From DASSKK01 sp035690495 (GTDB lineage: Bacteria > Actinomycetota > Actinomycetes > Propionibacteriales > Nocardioidaceae): a stretch of 64,000 bases of DNA. The translations under genes and the position numbers were made by a program. A model generated the notes under the pieces. That model was given only the letters and a program-made list of their open reading frames with translations. It searched no databases and was not told the DNA's origin. The stretch lies in contig DASSKK010000007.1 in assembly GCA_035690495.1 (NCBI GenBank), forward strand, positions 51,653 through 115,652. Reading direction: 5' to 3'. Below are positions 53,380 through 62,385 of the stretch, piece after piece; the stretch's first letter is position 1; each line of letters starts with the position of its first letter.

Positions 53380-54072
53380 GTGCCCGACACTGCACTCGTC
53401 CGCCGAGCCCGCAAGATCGACCGCAAGCTCGCCGAGACCTACCCCGAGGCCCGTTGCGAGCTCGACTTCGACAACGCCTTCGAGCTGCTCGTCGTCACCG
53501 TGCTGTCTGCGCAGACCACCGACAAGCGGGTCAACGCGGTCCGGCCGGTGCTGTTCGCGGCCTACCCGGACGCCCAGGCGATGGCCGGCGCGGATCGCGA
53601 GAAGCTCGAGGAGATCCTCAAGCCCACCGGGTTCTTCCGGGCCAAGACCGCGGCGGTGCTCAAGCTGTCGCAGGACCTGGTGGAGAGGTACGACGGACAG
53701 GTGCCCGCCACGCTGGCGGACCTGGTGACGTTGCCGGGGGTCGGCCGCAAGACCGCCAACGTCGTGCTCGGCAACGCGTTCGACATCCCGGGCATCACCG
53801 TCGACACGCACTTCGGGCGGCTGGCGCGGCGGTTCGGCTGGACCACCGAGAAGGATCCCGTCAAGGTCGAGCACGAGGTCGGCGCGCTGTTCCCGGCCAA
53901 GGACTGGACGATGCTGTCGCATCACCTGATCTGGCACGGTCGGCGGGTCTGCCACTCGCGCAAGCCCGCCTGCGGCGCGTGTCCCGTCGCCCGCTGGTGT
54001 CCGGCCTACGGCGAGGGCCCGACCGATCCCGAGCTCGCCGCTGCCCTGGTGCGTGATGGGGGGAGGGCGTGA
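53380..54072 (+). CDS. nth: Endonuclease III
   Basis: The 230-residue DNA glycosylase/AP lyase has a GTG start at 53380. The helix-hairpin-helix LPGVGRKTANVV carries the catalytic Lys, and the catalytic Asp follows in ITVDTHFGR. The C-terminal [4Fe-4S] loop has the CX6CX2CX5C spacing (CHSRKPACGACPVARWC). It removes oxidised pyrimidines in base excision repair. It overlaps the thioredoxin-like gene by 4 nt. Confidence 0.97.
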   Translation: MPDTALVRRARKIDRKLAETYPEARCELDFDNAFELLVVTVLSAQTTDKRVNAVRPVLFAAYPDAQAMAGADREKLEEILKPTGFFRAKTAAVLKLSQDLVERYDGQVPATLADLVTLPGVGRKTANVVLGNAFDIPGITVDTHFGRLARRFGWTTEKDPVKVEHEVGALFPAKDWTMLSHHLIWHGRRVCHSRKPACGACPVARWCPAYGEGPTDPELAAALVRDGGRA

Positions 54073-54695
54073 CTCGTCGCCCGGTGCGTGCGGCTGTCGC
54101 CGTACTCCTGGGGCTGCTGCTCCTGTCGATCGCGGGATGCTCCGCAGGAGGTGTCCGCACTGGTGGGAACGTGCCCGGGTCCCACGTCGACGTCGACACC
54201 GCCGCGATGCGGAAGCTGAAGAAGCAGGCGGGGATCGCGACGTGCCCGTCCGCCACGGCAGCGCCGGCTGCCTCGCATCCGCTGCCGGATCTCACCCTCC
54301 CCTGCCTCGGAGGCGGGCCCGCGGTGCACCTGCCCGGTCTGCGCGGCCCCATGGTGATCAACCTGTTCGCGCAGTGGTGCGGCCCGTGCCGCGCCGAGCT
54401 GCCGTACTACCAGAAGCTGCACGAGCAGGGCCGCGGGGAGGTGTCCGTGCTCGGCATCGACTGGCTGGACACCCAGCCCGGCCGAGCCCTCAGGCTGGCC
54501 GAGCAGACAGGAGTCACCTACCCGCTCCTGGCCGACCCTGCGGGCAAGCTGCGGCAGCCGTGGCGCATCCGCGGACTGCCCGGCCTGGTCTTCATCGACG
54601 CCCACGGGCGGGTCCGGGACGTCGAGTTCCGCAGCATCGACTCCTACGCGCAGCTCGAGCACCTGGTGGCCAGGCACCTCGGGGTCCGGTTGTGA
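54069..54695 (+). CDS. TlpA-like thioredoxin-fold lipoprotein (Rv3673c-like)
   Basis: The 208-residue protein starts with GTG 54069. It has a lipoprotein signal with lipobox LLSIAGC (Cys near 24) and a thioredoxin fold with redox motif FAQWCGPCRAELPYY near residue 100, then the cis-proline region RGLPGLVFID. It is an extracytoplasmic thiol-disulfide oxidoreductase of the TlpA/ResA type. It is coupled at both ends by GTGA overlaps to nth and the NUDIX gene. Confidence 0.93.
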   Translation: MTRRPVRAAVAVLLGLLLLSIAGCSAGGVRTGGNVPGSHVDVDTAAMRKLKKQAGIATCPSATAAPAASHPLPDLTLPCLGGGPAVHLPGLRGPMVINLFAQWCGPCRAELPYYQKLHEQGRGEVSVLGIDWLDTQPGRALRLAEQTGVTYPLLADPAGKLRQPWRIRGLPGLVFIDAHGRVRDVEFRSIDSYAQLEHLVARHLGVRL

Positions 54696-55393
54696 GCGAC
54701 GCCGAGTCGTCCCCCGCCACCCCGCCCGGGTCGTCCCCCGCCACCCCGCCCCCCGACTGGCTGGAGCCGGTACGCCGTGCCGTGCGGCAGGCGTCGGCTC
54801 GCGACTTGAGCCGGTTCGTCCCACCGCACGACGGGAACGTCCGCAAGGGCGCCGTACTCGTGCTGTTCGGAGAAGGACCGGCGGGCCCGGACCTGCTGCT
54901 CACCGAACGCGCCCACGACATGCGCTCCCATCCCGGCCAGGTGTCGTTTCCCGGAGGCTCGATGGAGCCGGGGGACGCGTCGGCCGAGGCGGCGGCCCTG
55001 CGGGAGGCCGAGGAGGAGACAGGGCTGGACCCGGGGGGTGTCGAAGTCTTCGCGACGCTGCCGCCGCTGTGGCTTCCGCCGAGCAACTTCGCCGTGACCG
55101 CGGTGCTGGCCTGGTGGGCGCGGTCGTCGCCGGTGCGCGTGGTGGACCCCGCCGAGGTGCACGAGATCTACCGCGTCCCGATCGACGAGCTGCTCGACCC
55201 CGTGCACCGGGTATCGGTGTTGCACCCGTCCGGCTACCGCGGGCCGGCGTTCCTGATCGGCGAAGACAAGGACCTGATCCTGTGGGGGTTCACCGCGGGG
55301 ATCGTCTCGCGGCTGTTCGACCTCGCGGGCTGGACCCGGCCATGGGACGCCGAGAACACCAGGACGCTCCCGGACCATATGCTCGGCCCGTGA
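54692..55393 (+). CDS. NUDIX hydrolase, CoA pyrophosphatase type (Rv3672c-like)
   Basis: The 233-residue protein has a GTG start at 54692. A proline/serine-rich N-terminus with a short repeat (SPATPPGS, SPATPP) precedes the CoA-type NUDIX domain (HPGQVSFPGGSMEPGD followed by ALREAEEETGL). The HPGQVSFPGG signature with the downstream NUDIX box is that of CoA diphosphatases (NudL/NUDT7). It overlaps marP by 4 nt. Confidence 0.93.
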   Translation: MSDAESSPATPPGSSPATPPPDWLEPVRRAVRQASARDLSRFVPPHDGNVRKGAVLVLFGEGPAGPDLLLTERAHDMRSHPGQVSFPGGSMEPGDASAEAAALREAEEETGLDPGGVEVFATLPPLWLPPSNFAVTAVLAWWARSSPVRVVDPAEVHEIYRVPIDELLDPVHRVSVLHPSGYRGPAFLIGEDKDLILWGFTAGIVSRLFDLAGWTRPWDAENTRTLPDHMLGP

Positions 55394-56562
55394 ACGCCCT
55401 CGACTGGTTCCTCGTCGCGCTGGTGGTCGCCTACGCGGTCTCCGGCTACTGGCAGGGCTTCATCTCCGGCGCGTTCGCGACCATAGGCCTGCTGCTCGGC
55501 GGCCTGTTCGGGGTCTGGATCGTCCCGCAGGTCCTCGGGGACGTGAAGCAGTCCCTCTGGGTCTCGCTGGCGGCCCTGTTCATCGTGCTGCTGTGCGCGT
55601 CCCTGGGGCAGGCGATCCTGCAGTACGCCGGCGCGCGGATCCGGGACCGGATCCGCTGGCAACCCGTGCGCGCCCTCGACGCGGTAGGCGGTGCCGTGCT
55701 GAGCATGGTGGCGGTGCTCGTGGTGGCCTGGGCGCTCGGCGTCGCGATCAGCGGCGCGAGCCTGCCGTGGGTGAGCAGCCAGGTCCGCGACTCGCGAGTG
55801 CTGAGCCGGGTCGACGACGTGATGCCGACCTCCGCGGTGCAGGCGCTGAACTCGTTCAACGACGTGGTCGGATCGAGCTTCTTCCCGCGCTACCTCGAGC
55901 CGTTCGCCCCGGAGCGGATCGTCAAGGTCGGTCCTCCGCCAGGCGCCATCGCCAAGGATCCCGACGTACGACGTGCCAGGCTCAGCGTGGTCAAGGTGCG
56001 AGGGGAGAACTCCTGCAACCGAGGCGTCGAGGGGTCCGGGTTCCTCTACGCGCCGAACCGGGTGATGACCAACGCCCACGTGGTCGCCGGGGTCACCCAC
56101 CCGTCGGTGCTTGTCGGCGGCAACGAGGTGAGGGCGACCGTCGTCTACTACGACCCCGACGTCGACGTGGCCGTGCTGGCGGTCGAGGGGGTCCATAGGC
56201 CCTACCTGCACTTCGACGAGACCGCCAGGTCCGGGGAGGGCTCGGCGGTCCTCGGCTACCCGCAGGACGGCCCCTACGACATCGAGACGGCCCGGATCCG
56301 CGCCGAGCAGCAGCTGCGCAGTCCCGACATCTACGGCAACGGGACCGTGGTCCGCGACGTCTACTCGATCCGTTCGCTGGTGCGCCCGGGCAACTCCGGG
56401 GGGCCGCTGGTCGACAAGGACGGCCAGGTGCTCGGCGTGGTGTTCGCGGCGTCGGTCACCGACCAGCACACCGGCTACACGCTGACCGCCCACCAGGTCG
56501 CGCACGGAGCGGCAGTCGGGCTCACCTCGGACCGGAAGGTGTCCACGGGGGGCTGCACGTAG
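55390..56562 (+). CDS. marP: Membrane-anchored serine protease MarP
   Basis: The 390-residue protein has a GTG start at 55390. Four N-terminal membrane helices of the CvpA type (residues 1-130) are followed by a periplasmic trypsin-like domain with His near 228 (MTNAHVVAGV), Asp near 258 (DVDVAVLAVEG) and Ser near 337 (VRPGNSGGPLVDKDG). Cysteines in ENSCNRG and at the extreme C-terminus (GGC) fit the disulfide known in M. tuberculosis MarP (Rv3671c), which supports survival in acid. It ends a five-gene coupled string starting at nth. Confidence 0.95.
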   Translation: MNALDWFLVALVVAYAVSGYWQGFISGAFATIGLLLGGLFGVWIVPQVLGDVKQSLWVSLAALFIVLLCASLGQAILQYAGARIRDRIRWQPVRALDAVGGAVLSMVAVLVVAWALGVAISGASLPWVSSQVRDSRVLSRVDDVMPTSAVQALNSFNDVVGSSFFPRYLEPFAPERIVKVGPPPGAIAKDPDVRRARLSVVKVRGENSCNRGVEGSGFLYAPNRVMTNAHVVAGVTHPSVLVGGNEVRATVVYYDPDVDVAVLAVEGVHRPYLHFDETARSGEGSAVLGYPQDGPYDIETARIRAEQQLRSPDIYGNGTVVRDVYSIRSLVRPGNSGGPLVDKDGQVLGVVFAASVTDQHTGYTLTAHQVAHGAAVGLTSDRKVSTGGCT

Positions 56563-56691
56563 ACGAGGCACCCCGCATCCCGGCTGCCTGCGTTCTCCTC
56601 GCTTGACAGTTCGATGACGTCGCCGCGCGCTCTGTCATCATCGGGCCTTGGCAGCCGGGCGCGGGGCGCCGCGTCCATTGATCGTCGTATG

Positions 56692-57603
56692 TCAGCGCAG
56701 AGCGCCGAGCCAGTCCAGGAGTACGTCGCTGACTGCGGCCGGGTCCTCCTCGTGCGGGAAGTGCCCCACGTCCGGCAACACCCGCGAGGTGAACGCGCCG
56801 CGCACGTGGCGGCCGGAGTCGTGGATCGCAGCCACCGGGACGGCGGGGTCGGCCGCGCCCGCGACGCACAGCACCGGCTGGAGGATCGGCGGCCGCATCG
56901 TGCGGGTGAACGCGCGACCGTCGGCGCGGGCCCGGGAGCGGAACAGCCAGCGGTGGTACTCCAGGGCGCAGTGCGACGCCGGCCAGAGGCCGATGGCGCT
57001 CTGGTAGGTGGCGGCCACGCCGGCTGAGGGGAACTCCGGTGCGGCGGCCCATGCCCTCAGGTGCCCGGCCACGAACCCGCTGGCCTCGTCGGCGATCCGG
57101 CGCTCGGGGAGCCACGGCGTCTGCATCGCCAGCACGTGGCGGACCGCGGCCGGCGTGAGGCGGCGGAGCATGCTCGCCGGGTGCGGCGCGGCCACCGTGG
57201 CCAGCGCGGACACCTCACGGGGATGACGAGCAGCGGCCGCCCATCCGACGTACCCTCCCCAGCCGTGACCGACGACGACGGCGGTGCGGGCGCCCATGGC
57301 CTTGACCACCCCCGACACGTCCTGGGCGAGCGAGTGCGGGTCGTAGCCGCGCGGGGTCTTGTCCGAGCCCCCGTAGCCACGCAGGTCCATCGCCGTCGCG
57401 CGGAAGCCGGCGTCGGCGAGCGCAGGCAGCTGGTCGCGCCAGGTCCACCAGAACTCCGGGAAGCCGTGCAGCAGTACGACGAGGGGTCCGTCGCCGGGGC
57501 CGGCCACGGCGACGTGGAAACGGGCCCCGTTGGCGGCGACGTACCGGTGCTGCCAGGGGCCCGCGAGCTCGATCGCGCGCGAGAGGTCGGGAGGTCTAGC
57601 CAC
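56692..57603 (-). CDS. Alpha/beta hydrolase, epoxide-hydrolase-like (EphE/Rv3670-like)
   Basis: The 303-residue protein starts at GTG 57603, overlapping the upstream stop by 8 nt. It has the epoxide hydrolase oxyanion motif HGFPEFWWTW, MDLRGYGGSDK, an acid in ADPAVPV and the catalytic His in DVGHFPHEE. The nucleophile elbow reads VVGHGWGGYVG: Gly stands where epoxide hydrolases have Asp and esterases have Ser. As written it should not form the covalent intermediate, so epoxide hydrolase activity is doubtful. Context matches M. tuberculosis ephE. Confidence 0.85.
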   Translation of the reverse strand: MARPPDLSRAIELAGPWQHRYVAANGARFHVAVAGPGDGPLVVLLHGFPEFWWTWRDQLPALADAGFRATAMDLRGYGGSDKTPRGYDPHSLAQDVSGVVKAMGARTAVVVGHGWGGYVGWAAAARHPREVSALATVAAPHPASMLRRLTPAAVRHVLAMQTPWLPERRIADEASGFVAGHLRAWAAAPEFPSAGVAATYQSAIGLWPASHCALEYHRWLFRSRARADGRAFTRTMRPPILQPVLCVAGAADPAVPVAAIHDSGRHVRGAFTSRVLPDVGHFPHEEDPAAVSDVLLDWLGALR

Positions 57604-58033
57604 GCTTGAGCAGGCCCTTGGCCTCCTGGGCCTCGTGGATCGCACGCTCCGGCGCGCGGACCTGCTTGACCTTGCGGATGCCGACCAGCGCCAGGATCGC
57701 CGCGAGCAGGAACCAGCCGCCGCACACGATCAGGAAGCACCACGCCAGGTCCAGGCCGCTGAAGTGGATGAAGAACGCGACCGCGATCGAGAGCACGATG
57801 ATGCCCAGCACGCCGAGGAAACCCGCGACCGCGAACAGCGCGGCACCGATACCGCCGGCCTTGACGCTGATCTTCAGCTCGGACTTGGCGAGCTCGATCT
57901 CCTTGTGGATCAGCGTGCTGATGTCCCGGCTGGCGTCGGCGACCAGCCGCCCGATCGTCGGGTCGTCCTTGCTGGGGACGTCGACCCGGCGATGTGCAGG
58001 CGTGGACTGCGGCAGCGGCGCGTTGCTCGTCAT
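57596..58033 (-). CDS. Actinobacterial holin-X/phage-holin-superfamily III protein (Rv3669-like)
   Basis: The 145-residue protein starts at ATG 58033 with a GTGGAG site. Residues 40-70 form an amphipathic helix typical of this family (TIGRLVADASRDISTLIHKE, IELAKSEL). Two membrane helices follow (AALFAVAGFLGVLGIIVLSI, WCFLIVCGGWFLLAAILAL) and then a charged tail. Despite the name, phage lysis activity is not implied. It is translationally coupled to the EphE-like gene. Confidence 0.85.
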   Translation of the reverse strand: MTSNAPLPQSTPAHRRVDVPSKDDPTIGRLVADASRDISTLIHKEIELAKSELKISVKAGGIGAALFAVAGFLGVLGIIVLSIAVAFFIHFSGLDLAWCFLIVCGGWFLLAAILALVGIRKVKQVRAPERAIHEAQEAKGLLKRG

Positions 58034-58103
58034 CGTGTCTCCACTTCGTCGTGACCTCACGAACACTACCGGGGTGCCCCGTCGCGACGAGCGGCATGCA
58101 CGG

Positions 58104-58138
58104 GGCCGGCCGGGCGGTGCACACCGACCCGGCCGGCC
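58104..58138. terminator. Hairpin downstream of acs
   Basis: A perfect 11-bp inverted repeat (GGCCGGCCGGG / CCCGGCCGGCC) spans 58104-58114 and 58128-58138 with a 13-nt loop, just after the leftward acs stop at 58157. No T run is present, as is usual for high-GC terminators. Confidence 0.65.
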
Positions 58139-58156
58139 ACGCGATCCTGCTGCTGG

Positions 58157-60118
58157 CTACTCCTCCGCTTCGGCCGTCTTCAGGTTCTCCTGGATCAGGT
58201 CCATCACCGACGAGTCGGCCAGCGTGGTGGAGTCGCCGGGCTCACGGTGCTCGGCGACGTCCTTGAGGAGGCGTCGCATGATCTTGCCCGAGCGGGTCTT
58301 GGGCAGGTCCGGCACGACCATGATCGACTTCGGCTTGGCGATCGGCCCGATCTGCTTGGCCACGTGGTCACGCAGCTCCTTGACCACCTCGGGGCCGCCG
58401 TCGCCGGCGGCCGTGCGCAGGATCACGAACGCGTTGACCGCCTGCCCGGTGTCCGGGTCGTTGGCGCCGACTACGGCCGCCTCGGCCACCTTCGGGTGCG
58501 ACACCAGCGCGGACTCGATCTCGGTGGTCGAGAGCCGGTGACCGGCCACGTTCATCACGTCGTCGACCCTGCCGAGCAGCCAGAAGTCGCCGTCCTCGTC
58601 GAGCTTGGCGCCGTCGCCTGCGAAGTACACGCCCTCGAACCGGGACCAGTAGGTCTGCTTGTACCGCTCGTCGTCGCCCCACAGGGTGCGCAGCATCGCC
58701 GGCCACGGCTCGGTCAGCACCAGGTAGCCGCCCTGGCCGTTCTCGACCGGCTTGCCGTTGTCGTCGACGACCTGCGCCGAGATGCCGGGCATCGGGGTCA
58801 TCGCCGAGCCCGGCTTCCCGGAGGTGACGCCAGGCAGCGGACTGATCATGATCTGGCCGGTCTCGGTCTGCCACCAGGTGTCGACCACGGGGCAGCGGTC
58901 CCCGCCGATGACGTGGCGGTACCAGACGTACGCCTCGGGGTTGATCGGCTCGCCGACGGACCCGATCACCCTCAGGGAGGACATGTCGAACTTCGCGGGC
59001 ACCTCGTCACCGCTCTTCATGAACGCCCGGATCGCGGTCGGCGCGCAGTAGAGGATGTTCACCTTGTACTTCTCGATGATCTCCCACCAGCGGCCCGGGT
59101 GCGGGTAGGCGGGGGTGCCTTCGTACATCACCGACGTGGTGCCGTTGGCCAGCGGCCCGTAGACGATGTAGGAGTGCCCGGTCACCCAGCCGATGTCCGC
59201 GGCCGTCCAGAACACGTCCTCGTCCGGCTTCAGGTCGAAGATCGCCCAGTGGGTGTAGGCGCAGCCCACCAGGTAGCCGCCGGTCGTGTGCAGGATGCCC
59301 TTGGGCTTGCCGGTGGTACCGGAGGTGTACATGACGTAGAGCGGGTGCTCCGCGTCGAACGCCTCGGGGGTGTGCTCCGCGCTCTGCGTGCCGACGGCTT
59401 CGTGCCACCACAGGTCACGGCCGTCGGTCCAGTCGACGTCCTGCCCCGTCCGCCGTACCACCAAGACGTTGCGGACGTCGGGACACTTGGTCAGCGCCTC
59501 GTCGACCGCCGGCTTCAGCGCGGACGGCGCACCGCGACGGTAGCCACCGTCGGCGGTGATCACCACGCGGGCGTCGCAGTCGTGGATCCGGTCCACCAGG
59601 GCCTGCGACGAGAACCCGCCGAACACCACCGTGTGCGGGGCGCCGATGCGGGCGCAGGCCAGCATCGCCACCACCGTCTCGGGGATCATCGGCATGTAGA
59701 TCGCCACCCGGTCGCCGGTCTTGACGCCGATCTCGGTCAGCGCGTTTGCCGCCCGGCACACCTCGTCCTTCAGCTCGCTGTAGGTGATGTCCCGGGTGTC
59801 GCCCTCGGGCTCGCCGACCCAGTGGTAGGCGACCTTGTCGCCCTTCCCAGCCTCGACGTGGCGGTCCAGGCAGTTGTACGCCGCGTTGAGCTTGCCGCCG
59901 ACGTACCACTTCGCGAACGGCGCGTTGCTCCAGTCGAGCACCTCGTCGAAGGGCTCGGCCCAGCTGAGCCGCTTGGCCTGCTCGCCCCAGAACGCGACCC
60001 GGTCGGCCGCAGCCGTCTGGTACTCCTCGGCCTTGACGTTGGCGTTCGCGGCCAGCTCTGCCGGCGGCTCGAAGCGCCGTTCCTCGTGCAACAGGTTGGA
60101 CAGCGTCTGCTCGCTCAC
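58157..60118 (-). CDS. acs: Acetyl-CoA synthetase
   Basis: The 653-residue AMP-forming ligase has a GTG start at 60118 with a GAGGAG site. Motifs are the phosphate loop YTSGTTGKPKGILHTT, WWQTETG, YFAGDGAKLDEDGDFWLLGR and the C-terminal TRSGKIMRR, whose Lys is the known acetylation-controlled catalytic residue. It converts acetate, ATP and CoA to acetyl-CoA. The acetate symporter genes lie directly upstream on the same strand. It is the Rv3667 equivalent. Confidence 0.97.
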   Translation of the reverse strand: MSEQTLSNLLHEERRFEPPAELAANANVKAEEYQTAAADRVAFWGEQAKRLSWAEPFDEVLDWSNAPFAKWYVGGKLNAAYNCLDRHVEAGKGDKVAYHWVGEPEGDTRDITYSELKDEVCRAANALTEIGVKTGDRVAIYMPMIPETVVAMLACARIGAPHTVVFGGFSSQALVDRIHDCDARVVITADGGYRRGAPSALKPAVDEALTKCPDVRNVLVVRRTGQDVDWTDGRDLWWHEAVGTQSAEHTPEAFDAEHPLYVMYTSGTTGKPKGILHTTGGYLVGCAYTHWAIFDLKPDEDVFWTAADIGWVTGHSYIVYGPLANGTTSVMYEGTPAYPHPGRWWEIIEKYKVNILYCAPTAIRAFMKSGDEVPAKFDMSSLRVIGSVGEPINPEAYVWYRHVIGGDRCPVVDTWWQTETGQIMISPLPGVTSGKPGSAMTPMPGISAQVVDDNGKPVENGQGGYLVLTEPWPAMLRTLWGDDERYKQTYWSRFEGVYFAGDGAKLDEDGDFWLLGRVDDVMNVAGHRLSTTEIESALVSHPKVAEAAVVGANDPDTGQAVNAFVILRTAAGDGGPEVVKELRDHVAKQIGPIAKPKSIMVVPDLPKTRSGKIMRRLLKDVAEHREPGDSTTLADSSVMDLIQENLKTAEAEE

Positions 60119-60203
60119 CGCGTCACTCCTCGCTCTTGGTCACTGCAGTCGGGGTCTCTCGGCCCACGGCTCACACACTAGGCCGTGGCTGTCGGATAGG
60201 TCA

Positions 60204-60239
60204 CCCGGCGGCGAGGGAGTACCTCACCTCGCCGCCGGG
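60204..60239. terminator. Hairpin between the symporter and acs genes
   Basis: A perfect 13-bp inverted repeat (CCCGGCGGCGAGG / CCTCGCCGCCGGG) spans 60204-60216 and 60227-60239 with a 10-nt loop. It lies 25 nt beyond the symporter stop and 86 nt before the acs start, so it should separate the two leftward transcripts, at least partly. Confidence 0.7.
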
Positions 60240-60263
60240 CTGCCCGGTGCAACTCCTCCTGGC

Positions 60264-61865
60264 CTAGTGCGCGACCGCCTGCTCGGCGCCGGCGCCGGTG
60301 AGCGACCGGACCTCGAGCTCCTCGTAGGCCGCGACGGCCTCCGGCTCGTTGGAGGTGATCGTGCCCAGCCAGCCGAACAGGAACCCGGCCGGGATCGAGA
60401 TGATGCCCGGGTTGCTGAGCGGGAAGACCGCCCAGTCGCCGCCGGGGAACAACGCGTTCTCCGACCCGGACACGACCGGGGAGAAGAACACCAGGCCCAC
60501 GCAGGTGACCAGGCCGCCGTAGATCGCCCAGGTCGCACCCCGGGTGTTGAACCGGCGCCAGAACAGGTTGTAGACCAGCGCCGGCACGTTGCCGGAGGCG
60601 GCCACCGCGAAGGCGAGCGCCACCAGGAACGCGATGTTCAGGCTCTGCGCGAAGATCGACAGCACGATCGCGACCGCGCCGATACCGAACGCGGCGATCC
60701 GGGCGACCTTGACCTCCTGCTTCTCGGTGACCTCACCCTTCTTGATCACGTTGGCGTAGATGTCGTGCGCCACCGACGACGCCGAGGTCAGCGTCAGACC
60801 GGCGACCACCGCGAGGATCGTCGCGAAGGCGACGGCCGAGATGAACGCCAGCAGCAGGGCGCCGCCGAGTGATCCCTCGCCACCTCCGACCGCCTCGGCC
60901 AGCAACGGTGAGGCCAGGTTGCCCGAGGACTCGGCGACAGCAGAGCCCTCACCAGTGTCGAGCAGGGCGGCCGCACCGAAGCCGAGCACCAGCGACATCA
61001 GGTAGAAGGCACCGATCAGTGCGATCGCCCAGAGCACCGAGGTGCGCGCGTCCTTCGCCGTCGGCGTCGTGTAGAACCGGATCAGGATGTGCGGCAGTCC
61101 GGCCGTGCCAAGGACCAGGGCCAGGGACAGGCTGACGAAGTCGATCTTGCTGGTGAGATCGGCGCCGTACCGGAGGCCCGGCTCCAGGAAGTTCGTCTTC
61201 CCGGTGTTGTCGACCGCGGCGCCGAGCAGCTCGGACAGGTTGAAGCCGAACTGCGCCATCACCAGGATCGTGATCAGCACCGTGCCGCTCATCAGCAGCA
61301 CGGCCTTGACGATCTGCACCCAGGTGGTGCCCTTCATCCCGCCGACGGTGACGTAGAAGATCATCAGCACGCCGACGACGCCGATGGTGACGTTCTGCAG
61401 GGCACCGCTCTCCACGCCGAGCAGCAGCGCCACCAGCGCGCCCGCGCCGACCATCTGCGCGAGCAGGTAGAAGATCGAGACCACCACGGTGGACGTGGCG
61501 GCCGCCGTACGCACGGGCCGCTGCCGCATCCGGTAGGCGAGTTGGTCGGCCATCGTGTAGCGGCCGGAGTTCCGCAGCAGCTCCGCGACGAGCAGCAGCG
61601 CCACCAGCCAGGCGACCAGGAAGCCGATGGAGTACAGGAAGCCGTCGTACCCGTAGAGCGCGATCGCGCCGGAGATGCCGAGGAAGGACGCGGCCGACAT
61701 GTAGTCCCCGGAGATCGCCAGCCCGTTCTGGGCGCCGCTGAACGAACGGCCACCGGCGTAGTAGTCGGTCGTGCCAGTCGTCTGTCGGCTCGCCCAGAAC
61801 GTGATGCCGACGGTGATCGCCACGACGGTCAGGAACAGGATCGTGGTGAGGGTCTGGGTGCTCAT
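60264..61865 (-). CDS. Cation/acetate symporter (ActP-like)
   Basis: The 533-residue sodium:solute symporter starts at ATG 61865 in an ATGA overlap with the DUF485 gene. It has about 13 membrane helices. Signatures are TTDYYAGGRSFSGAQNGLAI, SGDYMSAASFLGISGAIALY and LPHILIRFYTTPTAKDARTS, all typical of ActP. With the DUF485 partner (YjcH-like) and acs downstream it forms an acetate uptake and activation module. Acetate as substrate is inferred from context. Confidence 0.9.
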   Translation of the reverse strand: MSTQTLTTILFLTVVAITVGITFWASRQTTGTTDYYAGGRSFSGAQNGLAISGDYMSAASFLGISGAIALYGYDGFLYSIGFLVAWLVALLLVAELLRNSGRYTMADQLAYRMRQRPVRTAAATSTVVVSIFYLLAQMVGAGALVALLLGVESGALQNVTIGVVGVLMIFYVTVGGMKGTTWVQIVKAVLLMSGTVLITILVMAQFGFNLSELLGAAVDNTGKTNFLEPGLRYGADLTSKIDFVSLSLALVLGTAGLPHILIRFYTTPTAKDARTSVLWAIALIGAFYLMSLVLGFGAAALLDTGEGSAVAESSGNLASPLLAEAVGGGEGSLGGALLLAFISAVAFATILAVVAGLTLTSASSVAHDIYANVIKKGEVTEKQEVKVARIAAFGIGAVAIVLSIFAQSLNIAFLVALAFAVAASGNVPALVYNLFWRRFNTRGATWAIYGGLVTCVGLVFFSPVVSGSENALFPGGDWAVFPLSNPGIISIPAGFLFGWLGTITSNEPEAVAAYEELEVRSLTGAGAEQAVAH

Positions 61866-62212
61866 CGTCCGACCTCCTCGTTGTAGCGCTGCTCGAGCTT
61901 GCGGGCCAACGGGTCGAGCGCCTTGCCCGCGTGTCGTGAGTACAGCCAGGCGATCAGGAACGTCGACGCGAACTGGAGGAGTGCCAGCACGAGCGCGACG
62001 TTGATGTTGCCGAACAACGTGGTGCTCATGAAGCCGGGCGCCCAGTTGGAGAGCACGACGTAGAGCAGGTACCAGACCAGGAAGGCCACGGTCCACGGGA
62101 TGGCGAACGCGCGGTACCTCGTCCGCAGCTCCTTGAACTCCTCAGTTGCGCCCAGCTCCCGGTACACGGCGTGTCCGGACCGCTGATGCGGCTTGTGGTT
62201 GGCTTCAGTCAC
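61862..62212 (-). CDS. DUF485 membrane protein (YjcH-like)
   Basis: The 116-residue protein has two membrane helices (AIPWTVAFLVWYLLYVVLS, VALVLALLQFASTFLIAWLY) and the DUF485 start FKELRTRYRAFAIP. Such proteins accompany ActP-type symporters. It is translationally coupled to the symporter gene by ATGA and is the first gene of that unit; its promoter must lie in 62213-62385. Confidence 0.92.
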   Translation of the reverse strand: MTEANHKPHQRSGHAVYRELGATEEFKELRTRYRAFAIPWTVAFLVWYLLYVVLSNWAPGFMSTTLFGNINVALVLALLQFASTFLIAWLYSRHAGKALDPLARKLEQRYNEEVGR

Positions 62213-62385
62213 GGGTTCACCTCTTCCTCGGCCCTTGCGGCTGCATGCCGGCGCAGGGGTGTGACAGGGCTCACGCTAGGGACGGCGTGAGCGCACCCGC
62301 GACGGGTCAGGGCAGGTGCTGCGGCCAGCGGAGACGGGGCTGCGACGTACGGCGGATCGCGCGCGACGAGCGGTCGGCCGGAGCG

